Assembly: GCF_000004075.3 (NCBI RefSeq)
Contig: NC_026655.2
Span: forward strand, 25,467,489 to 25,531,488
Length of the DNA: 64,000 nt
From: Cucumis sativus
Taxonomy: Eukaryota > Streptophyta > Magnoliopsida > Cucurbitales > Cucurbitaceae
Reading direction: 5' to 3'
Made by a program: the position numbers and the translations under genes. Below the pieces are notes generated by a model that was given only the letters and a program-made list of their open reading frames with translations, was not told the DNA's origin and did not search any database. Of this stretch, positions 54,955 through 64,000 are shown piece by piece. Each line of letters opens with the position of its first letter. Positions within the stretch are counted from its first letter, which is position 1.

Positions 54955-57768
54955 TTAGCTGACGGAACCGGTATCGGACACATCCGGTTTGTTGCTTGTG
55001 GCTAACGTTGAAATCAACTTATTAGTTCTCATTCCTTTATGTTCCCCACACCTAACTCGTCCTTTCACTGGCTGCCTAGTGCAGTTGAGTCCATTGCCTA
55101 AATCAACACCACACATTCTTTCGAGACCTGAGCTAGAAAGTTCTGAAGAAGTGCCTTGTGCTATCACAGTTGACTCAGGTTTTGATATGGGTGAAGTTTG
55201 CTGGTACTTGGAAGTGACTAAAGTCGATCTACAAATTCGTTGCCCTTTGTGTTCTTCACACCGTTTCCTTCCTTGAACTGGGGGTCTTCTACATGGAGAG
55301 CCATCATACAGAACAACTCCACAAATTGGAAGAGAACTCCCCTTATTGGGAAATGAATTCGAAACTGAGCATTCTTCTGTGCTATTGGGAATCTCAGATT
55401 TACTACAAGAGAAGTCTTTTTCACCATATATGGTTGTTCCTACATTCACGGGCTTTTGTAAAATAAATCTGCTAGATGAGTTCTTTAGTAATCCATTAAT
55501 CTTCATCCCTTTATGTTCAGCACACCTTTTTCTTCCTTCAACTGGGGCTTCCTACAAACCTCACCGTTATGACCTATGACCACTCCGCAGCTATTGCTAT
55601 CTGCCCAATTAACATCATTAGTGTTGTCAACAAGTCTAGGCCGAGATCTGCTGAAACTGAGAATGCGAGAAAAGAAATTGTTCCTCTCCTCAGCATCTTC
55701 AGCTGGTTTGTTCACCATTGGAATTGACTTGCTTGTTTTAATTTTGATGCCCATTTTCTTCTGTGTAAAAGGCAGAAGCTTTCTGGAAATAAAGGTAGAT
55801 TTTGTAGTTTGTGAAGCGATGTTCTCAAGTTTTTTTAGTACATCGTCATGGCGCCGTGCACCATTACCACTTGTATTCCATGCATAGTCAAATGTTTTAA
55901 GCAGTTGAGTTTCAGTCATCTGAGCATTCTTCTTGTTTTTCATCTGTCAAAGCAACAAGAAAAATGAGAAACATGGAATGGTAAAAACAACAAAATGCAG
56001 AAAGAGATACAATCATAATTGACCTTGAGAGGAGATGATGAAATCTTTAATATTAACATAACAATTCATGTACACCTTTTTTTTTTTGCCTGTCCTGAGA
56101 CCAAAACTACGAGACATCAAAGACTTTCCTTATTAAGATTACTCGCAGCCTCTAGGCATGCATTTCTCAGACTTAGAGACCATAATCCTTAACCAATAGG
56201 ACTGCCCCATGAGGGATTAACAATTCATGCATTTGCAAGAACTGTTTTCGCATCCCTTAAATATATAAAGTACAGCTTTCATCTCAAAAAACTCAAATGA
56301 TACGGCAAACAACCAACATTTATATGCCAATAAAAAATTGCTATCATGAGACAAACCAATCCAGTAGATTAGCTACTTCCCCAAGGCACTACAAGAACCA
56401 AATGAAATTATTTGATTAAAGTATATATAAAAACAAAACATACTTACAGGAGCCCATCTATACACAATGGAGTACCCTCTTGAGAACATTTCTTGAAATA
56501 AACTGGGTCCCTTTTCAAGAGGAAAAACCTTACAGTCAACAACACAGAAATAGGCATTGCCCAAATGAGAACCCGAGCGACCATAGTGCTGTAATCGTGT
56601 TCTCACGTTGTCAGCTTCGCCAAGGTAGACAACAACTATCCAGTCTGCGTCTAGTTTAGCTATCTCACGACCTAAACCGGAGCTAGATACAGTAATGCCA
56701 AGCTCATACAATCCAGGACCTGAAACTTTAGGAAGATTGTGAATTCTGTACCTTTCTGCACCTTCCTTCCCCAATGAATAGTCTTCCCAATCAGAAGAGG
56801 CAACAAGAATCTGAGGCATCACAACAAGCAACGCATTGAGGAATATGGAAAAGAGTAAACAGCCCCAAGAAATCCCATCAACATGTTCCTTAAGTTTGGT
56901 TATGATGCCTACACGAGGCACTGCTTTGGCGTTTTTTTTTTTTTTTGAATAAGAAACAATTTCATTGATATATGAAATATCAAGAGAGTATAGCAGTAAA
57001 AATCCATAAAGAGATGTATTAAGAACCAGAGGGACAACCGCGGATTAAATAGTTACAACAAAAAACAAGGTGGAAGGAGAAGACAAAAAAGAGAGAAACA
57101 GAAAGATGCAAGCTAGATTGAGGATGTGAGAAGCCCTCAAATATCTTGTGAAACAAAAGAGCAAATCCAAACAAAAACCAACAATCCAAGGAACATCAAT
57201 CCGAGGCTCCCCAAAGAGGCACCACTTCGGTTACTACTAATAACAAGCAAGTCACTCGTTGTCCCAACGAATCTTCGCATATCTCCATGGTGACTTTAGT
57301 TTCACTCAGAACGACTTATGATCATCTATTTATCTAGCGCGGATGTGAAACTTTGCTTGGGTATCACTAGTGAAAACACAAATGGAAAGCAAGAGTCTTG
57401 GATGGTCAAACGAAAACACCAACCGAAGCTGATACATAATTATTACCCTAAAAGAAAGCGGTAGCTTCAAATTTAAGCTCATTTCTGTAACCAAGAAGGG
57501 AACCCACCAAAATTTGAAGATAGAAACAAATAGAGAAAAAGATCAAACCTCCCATTTGGAGAAATCGGAGTCGTGTTTGGTGCGTTTACAGTCTTCCCTC
57601 TTCAGCCTGATGGGAGAAAGCTCGGCGACCATAGTGAGCGGCAGTTAAGAAAGAGAGAAGAATTGCTCCGATTTGAAGCGAAGGCTGGATCTGAGGTTGT
57701 TGTACATGATTAAAAACTTGGACCAAAGGTGGAAACGGATTTGAATTGGAAAGATCCGTTGTTGCCAT
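54955..57768 (-). CDS. EFFECTOR OF TRANSCRIPTION protein with GIY-YIG-like domain and three Cys/His repeats; two one-base indels
   Basis: Plant nuclear regulator; the Arabidopsis ET2 protein is reported to influence differentiation and gibberellin response and to have DNA single-strand cutting activity. Minus-strand exons: 57768-57549, 56810-56448 and 55943-54955. Exon 2 encodes the GIY-YIG-like part (GPGLYELGITVSSSG and VVVYLGEADNVRTRLQHYG). Exon 3 carries three zinc-finger-like repeats of the form C-x(9,10)-C-x10-C-x2-H, such as CGVVLYDGSPCRRPPVQ. Two indels break the frame. In exon 1 one base too many at 57612-57614 (GGG) disrupts FSIRLKRED, making the exon 220 instead of 219 bases. In exon 3 one base too few at 55554-55557 (GGGG) disrupts the first Cys repeat, making the exon 989 instead of 990. 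With both corrected the protein would be 523 residues. Confidence 0.9.
56932..57300 (-). mobile_element. LINE- or SINE-like 3' end in ET intron 1
   Basis: A T15 run at 56932-56946 is followed by GAATAAGAAACAATTTCATT and GATATATGAAA, the antisense form of the LINE tail motif. The element therefore lies in the same orientation as the ET gene, with its poly(A) on the left. Its 5' end is unclear; the sequence to about 57300 is plausibly part of it. Confidence 0.45.
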
Positions 57769-60700
57769 TTATTTATTGATAATTGTTATTGGACGGGCGT
57801 TGGTCGGAGATGGAGAAAATGCGCCGGAATTTATGAAATTGGATTGGTTAATTGTCAGAGAGAAAGATTAACTCCTAATTTTCAATTCTTTTCAACTGCC
57901 AACTTCTTATTTCAATAACAAATTTTGTAAATATATTTTTGTTTATTTTATTACATTCAAACACAATCATAATTTTTTTAAAAAAGATAGGAAAATCTAT
58001 TAAATTATTTTAAGCTTTTAAAGTTTTTCGTTAGGTTTTATGAAAAAATATTTTTAAAAATAGCAAATTTTACAAAATATTTACAACTTATAGTAAAATT
58101 TTAAAATTCTCTCACTGCTATATGATATGCTAATGTGAAGTCTACATATAGTTTATAATACAAAATTTTGTCATTTTTTAAAAATAGTAAAATAAATTAA
58201 AATATTTACAAGCTATAGTAAAAGTTTGGATTCTATCAATAATAGTCTTTTATGATTATAGCATATCACTTATTATCGGTGATAGAATTTGCTACAGATT
58301 GTAAATAATGGATAAAATTTGTTGTTTTTAAAAATTTTCCTTTTATAAATAATTATATATTTTTTCTATTTACGTGAATTTCTCATTAAAATACTTAAAC
58401 TTTATCAAATTCCCAATTCAATTTTTATGTTATATCAAACATTTATTTAGTAGGAGTATAAATTTACAACATGAGAGTACTCTATATACAAACAAAAAAA
58501 ACCTATATTTAATTAATAAATTAGTATATTATATATATATTTGAAACTATATTATGCAAAATTCATTCAATTTAAATATAGCAATTTTTTTTCTATTCAT
58601 AACAACATAGGTATAGATAAATGTTTGCAAAAGTATAATTTGAAGGAGAATATATATATATATATATAATTTTCTTCTTTTGATGCATTCTCATTAGGCT
58701 AATAGAAATAATAAATAAATAAAAAGGTAGGGAGGTTAATATTCCTTTCCTACCAAAAAAAAAGGGTGGAATATTGTTATTTATTTATTCTTGGTAATAA
58801 TTTATGGAATAAAAATGTTGAAATGGGAAGTGTGTTTAGTACAAAATAGAATCTTTGTTGTGAGGTTGAAATGATAAATATGAAGAAAAAAAAGGGGCAT
58901 CTTTCTTTCACCACTCCTATATACACTATAGTTTCAATTATGTAAATATATTACATCACTTTTTTTTTGAGTAATATATATTGGTAAATAAAAACTTAAT
59001 TATTAGCTCTATTTGTTAATAATATTTTAACAAGTTTATTTAAATCCCTTATGATTACATTTGTTATTTTATTTTATTTTATTTTATTTTCAATTATAAT
59101 ACTAAAATACATGTAATGAAAATTAAGATAATTTATTATTTATTTTACAAATAATAATAGGGATAAGGAGACTCGAACCACATATGGTAATAAATAATAT
59201 TTACACGACATCTTATCGATGTCTAGAAAATAAATATCAATGTTTTTAGAGTTTGTGTTTAGATTATTTTTAAATTGAATAATATTTAGTAGGTCGTTGA
59301 ACTTTTAATTTTGTATTTAGTAAGTTTCAAAACTTAGAGTGTGAATTCCTTAATTGGATGTTTAGTTTTGTGTTAAGTTATCTCATGAGACTACTCAAAG
59401 GGTAAGTTGACCTACTACTTCACAGTAACACTTTGCAATAATGACTCTTGTAGGAAGGACCACAAATAATGTATGATTTCTTGTCGTTACACGAGTCATC
59501 AAGAAATCTGAATCTACTCATGATGTGTTTCAAGATAAATTGAGATACTACTTCGATGAAGAATCTTTTTGTCTCTGCCTAAGGACAATTTACTAGAAAT
59601 GAGCGTATAACTCAACCAACATAATGTTTGTACTACTAACCTCAAATTTAGAGATTTAATCTGTCCACTCTACATGGGGTAAAAAAAGAATAGCATTTCA
59701 TCTCAGTTTTAGATTAACTTCTTTGAATCGAAATTAGATACTCAAGTTTCATCCTCACTAAAACAAGCTAGAAAAATAAAATTACCTGAAAATTAACCTG
59801 CGAGAATAAGTTATGGGAAAGAAATTGTCACAATGATTAGTAAAGGACAATTAAAAAGTGTATATTTATCGATTGACCTAAAAGCGTTATCAATGTTAAT
59901 TGAAGAGAAAAATATCAGTTGAGAATGTCCCACAATTACCGAGACCCATAACTCATAGCAAATCCACATTGGAGAGAAAATCACTGATCTTACATTCGCA
60001 GTTTAAAAGTTGTTTAAAAGTTGAAAAGAGAGTATCCCAAATCCACAAATTCCATTAACACATAACATTGTTTCTTCTCTGCAAATTGTTTTGTGTTAAT
60101 CTTAGAAAGTAACCAACGTTAACAATTTACAACTAGAGTTCGTGTCAAAATTAGAGGATGAACCGAATTAACAAATATGAACTAACCTTTGATTTCCTCT
60201 TTTTCTTTTCTTTTGTACAATTAATTATTGAATGGGAAGCTGATTCCTCTAACCAAAGAAAAGAAAAGAAAAAGGCTTCAAAGTTTCTTTATTATTGTCC
60301 CATTTATGATGTTTTGTCCCTTTGCTTCCTGTCTTTTCCCTAAACCTTGTCTTTTTCAAAGCAAATCATTTTTTCCCCAAACCCTTTTTTTTATTAATCT
60401 AAATCATGAACTCAAAAAATATATTTATTTATATCTACAGTCAACTTAGCTTTTCTTTATAAAAAAAAATGCTTACATATCTTATTAAAATACAAGTTTA
60501 TTAGCAAGAGAGAAAAATTATGAAAAATATTTATAAGATATAGTAAAATTTGATACTATAGATTAAAGGGATCACTTTATTGAATCATGTAGGAAATTTG
60601 ACCCTTTATTTGTTGAGGTTTAGGTAGGAGATGGTTGATGGTGATGATGATGATTTTCTTAGGTTAAGTTTTATGTTTTTGGGTAGGTAGTTTTATTCTT

Positions 60701-61800
60701 TATCTATCAAAATGTTTGCTTCCCTTTTTTTTTTTAATCTAAAATCTTAGATCATAAGTTTTCTTATTGTAAATTGGTGCATTTTTTATGAATATTGTTT
60801 CAATTTAGAATTAGAAAATTTTCAGTAAGTTAATTTAAGCTTGTCTTGTAATAATTATTTTGTTTTTTTAAATTAAGATTAAAAATAAAATAATTGTGAA
60901 GAAAATGTGAGAAAACAAGCCATTTTTTAAATGGTTAAAAATAGGCTTAGAACTAGAATGATATAACAAACTCAAAAATCAACCATCCTTGATATAAGAT
61001 GATACAAGAGAAGCAAGTTTTGGAAAAACAACAACTTTCATTGTTTGACGACGTTGAGGAGTGAATTGATCAAGATATGAGATAATATAAGATTTGATGT
61101 TAGCAAAAACTTATATTCCATTCCAGTGAGATAATATCAAATCCTCTTGAAATACAATCTTTTATCTTTGTTGTCATGGGAAGATGTAAAAGATGGGTGC
61201 ATTTTTCTAGACCAAAATTTTGCATCAAGAGATGTTATGATATTAAAATTTATATTCATTTATATCAAAATTCAAAATGACGTGAAGCCAAGTAGTTTAA
61301 GAATGATGTATTCAAATTTTAATTAATTTGGTTTTCACGATATGACTTAAGTTTTTGGGTTGGATGATTGATAAAAGAAAGGGAAAAAAAGAGAGACAAT
61401 AATACCAAAAACTTTGTGAGCTTTTGGATTTCTTAGAATGAAAGCAACGTCTTTTGACTCATTTCATTGAGATCAAAAGCCATTTGGAACTTAGCTGTTG
61501 GATTCATGAATAAGTTTTGATTACGTATTCATTTAATTAAGCCAATCTCTCCATTTCTTAGTGTCGTTTTGTTTGTTCCAACTCCAAACATTTGGCAATT
61601 TTGTTCTGTAATTGTGTCTTAATCTTGTAGACTGTAGAGAGAATATGCTTCTTACAATGCCAAACCAAAAGGCATTGAAAAACAGTGCGTTCAACCAAAT
61701 GGGTCGAAAATTAGCTCAATTTTACTTGCTAAAGTTTGTGGGCAGCGTGAATTTCACATGTAAAAAAGGAGGGTTCGCTCGCTCGCACTCACTCTACTTT
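57769..61800. other. Gene-free AT-rich region
   Basis: About 57910-58340 contains two or more copies of the dispersed AT-rich repeat family (AAATAGTAAAATAAATTAAA, AATATTTACAA, TATCGGTGATAGAATT). A TA run lies at about 58652-58668 and an ATTTT run at 59070-59095. Several short open frames (for example 60158-60343) have biased composition and no motifs. I see no gene. Confidence 0.55.
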
Positions 61801-62029
61801 CTTCTTTAATCTTCCTTTTTCTTCCTCATTTCACAAGGTGAGGCAAAAGCACCTCGGTTTCCGAGACATTTCCATCGCTGATTTCACTGCTCATTGCTGC
61901 AATATTGTGATTACAGTGTACCCTTTTGTTTCTTTTTTCCTGTATTCAGTGTCGGTTTCTTTTTGGGGGTTTTCATTTCATGATGGGGTCTCTTTTTAAT
62001 GGAGATTTCTGACATGGTTATGGAAATTT

Positions 62030-62385
62030 GATCCTCGAGGTTGGGAACTGAACTGGGTTTGTGGATATTGTGAGATTTTTTTTGAAGAGTTTATGGAAAT
62101 TTCTTACATGGTTTTGTGGATATTGTGAGAGTTTCTGAAGGATTTACGGAATTTTGATCCTTAAGGTTGAGAACTGAACTGGGTTTGTGGATATTGTGAG
62201 AGTTTCTGAAGGGTTTACGGAGTTTGATCCTTAAGGTTGGGAACTGGACTGGGTTTGTGGATATTGTGAGATTTTTTTAAGAGTTTATGGAGATTTCTTA
62301 CATGGGTTTGGAAGTTTGATCCTTAAGGTTGGGAACTGAACTGGGTTTGTTGTTATTGTGAGAGCTTTTGAAGGTTTTATGGAGG
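62030..62385 (+). repeat. Degenerate repeat array in the leader of the UspA/kinase-like gene
   Basis: The block GGTTGGGAACTGAACTGGGT, followed by TTGTGGATATTGTGAGA, occurs at about 62039, 62165, 62235 and 62327. A shorter copy lacking the first part lies at about 62113. Units are joined by linkers such as GAGTTTATGGAAATTTC, GGGTTTACGGAGTTTGATCC and GAGTTTATGGAGATTTC. The last linker, GGTTTTATGGAGGAAGG, contains the start codon of the downstream gene at 62379. The spacing is irregular (126, 70 and 92 bases), so the array is an old or rearranged duplication. Confidence 0.85.
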
Positions 62386-64000
62386 AAGGACATCCAGACG
62401 TGGCTGGGAAAGTGGTGGTTGTCGCAATTAAAGCCACCTCGAAGGAAGTTTCTAAAGCTGCTCTCGTTTGGGCTTTGACGCATGTTGTTCAACACAGGAG
62501 ATCATATTAAGCTCCTTGTGGTTATCCCTTCTCATCAATCAAGTAAGATTCATTTACTTTTATGCGACTTGTTAACGTCAAACTGGATTAAATTCTTTGT
62601 GTAAGTTCTTGGTCCATTATGATGGAAAAGAGTATATAAGTTTTCATACACGTTTTGATTGCATTTATGATGTCCAGATGAGATGCTTGTGAAATAAATG
62701 TTCGTCTCAGCATTTATTTTGAGTAATAGTAATTGTTTCTTTTGGGGTTCTTAAATGTCTTCCTATTTCCTCGCCAATGACTTCAAATCTGTGAAGAGCT
62801 AGATCACTCTTTGAATTCCTCGGAATCAAATGCTCAAGAAAAGATTATCACCTAAACACGAGGATCTTTAGTTAAAATGAGATAGGAATTTGCAACTTTT
62901 TGAGAAAATTTTACAAAATGACTACCCCACTGATGATAATGTCAAAATATTTGGTTGACCAATTTATTACATTCAACTATTTAAGTTCACTACTATTGTG
63001 TCTGTTCTGTTCTTTCTGCCTTTCAATTAATCTTTTTCCCTCTGATGTAAACGTTTTGACGGGAAATTTTATCTTTACAGGTATGTGGGTTCGGGGGTTT
63101 TCTCGACTTACCAGTGATTGTGCAATCGGTCATTTGAGAACTCATTCAGGAACTTTTTCCGATCGGAAGGATGACATTGTGCATTCATGTTCTCAGATGG
63201 TGCATCAGCTTCATGGTGCATATGACTCACTGAAGGTCTGTTCAATAACTTGCTCCTAAGGGTGATTACGGCCTTTGATCTTTATTGTCTACAAATCCTT
63301 AGGTTTTGGGATTTTTTTTGGCAGATAAAAGTCAGAATCAAAGTTCTTTCAGGCTTGGTTCGGGGTATGGTGGCTACCGAAGCTAAGAAAGCTCAATCAA
63401 ACTGGGTGATATTGGATAAGTAATAGATATAATGTAAAATTTGTCTCTATTATAGGCATCCATTCATATGAACTCTGTGCATTTAGGCATATGAGATGAT
63501 TTCATATTACGTAGTTGCCGATGCATTTGGATTCTTCGTTTTATAACTTTAAAGCTTTACTTTCCCTTTTCTTTTGTCTCCCACTTCCTCACTCTTGGTT
63601 TTTCACAATTATGGTCAGGAATTTGAAAGATGAAAGGAAAAACTGTTTGGAAGAGCTGCAATGCAATGTTGTTCTTATGAAGAAATATCACCCTAAGGTT
63701 CTTCGTTTGAATTTGATGGAATCCCCTAAAATGAACACTAGAGAAGCTTGGATATCATCACATGAATTAGACGTTTCTCAGAAGTGCCTTAAAAGCTATT
63801 TTGATGAACCGATCATGTTTACAGCTCCTGATGTGACTCCTGACAGTACTCCTGACGTAGAGTCTCCTTTTACCGTCACTGATATTGGAACATCATCAAT
63901 ATCGAGCTCGGATGTGGGCAGTTCGTCCTTGTTCTCTGGGATTTGTGGAAGCTTGAGAAATGATTCCAGAACAGCTGTCGACAGAGGGAGAAATATGTCT
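62379..64000 (+). CDS. N-terminal part of a UspA-domain receptor-like (inactive) protein kinase; one-base insertion in exon 1; runs off the window
   Basis: Belongs to the plant family usually annotated as inactive or receptor-like cytoplasmic protein kinases with an N-terminal universal-stress-protein-like domain. Four exons are visible: 62379-62542, 63081-63235, 63325-63419 and 63619 to beyond 64000. The UspA-like part is KVVVVAIKATSKEVSKAALV, WALTHVV and LLVVIPSHQ; later conserved stretches are CSQMVHQLHGAYDSLK, EAKKAQSNWVILDK and ELQCNVV. The kinase domain would lie beyond the window. In exon 1 the segment 62493-62496 has four bases where the frame needs three (the family has a Q-P-G-D turn there), so the frame as written ends at a TAA at about 62507-62509. 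Exon 1 is 164 instead of 163 bases. Later exons are in phase. The start ATG lies in the last unit of a leader repeat array. Confidence 0.85.

Overview
This window is plant nuclear DNA: it is very AT-rich between genes, and its genes are split into many short exons with GT-AG introns that encode proteins typical of flowering plants. Several dispersed repeat families look like those I associate with Cucurbitaceae, so a cucurbit, perhaps Cucumis, is my best guess. That is inference and not proof.

Layout. 1-13.6 kb holds one minus-strand class III peroxidase (1662-3230), a small CACTA-type element (452-1113), and about 10 kb of gene-free AT-rich DNA with tandem and inverted repeats. 13.6-35.1 kb is gene-rich: an Xaa-Pro dipeptidase of 16 exons (13655-20459), a type I protein arginine methyltransferase of 9 exons (23210-26387), a minus-strand canopy/saposin-like ER protein of 7 exons (27353-30137), and a plant-specific protein of unknown function (31657-35104). 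After 5 kb without genes come an NDR/NDL protein (40061-43537), a HAD small-molecule phosphatase (45743-48096), a mitochondrial CoA carrier-like protein (50117-53852), an EFFECTOR OF TRANSCRIPTION protein on the minus strand (54955-57768), and the 5' part of a UspA-domain receptor-like (inactive) kinase that runs off the right edge (62379-64000).

The genes do not form a pathway. As far as I remember, neighbours here have neighbouring relatives in Arabidopsis: prolidase, PRMT, canopy-like and phosphatase on chromosome 4; PRMT and NDL3 on chromosome 2; NDL1, ET2 and a kinase on chromosome 5; ET1 and a CoA carrier on chromosome 4. The window therefore probably represents an old conserved gene order.

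The most important caution is that five of the ten genes carry single-base insertions or deletions inside conserved coding exons (six in total), while all their splice sites and the remaining frame are intact. I read this mainly as base-level error in the assembly and not as widespread gene death. No clearly new biological system is visible. The best leads are a repeat array in the leader of the last gene whose final unit supplies the start codon, an 11-base microexon, a GC-AG intron, a KQEL tail on the canopy-like protein, and several structured MITE-like elements.
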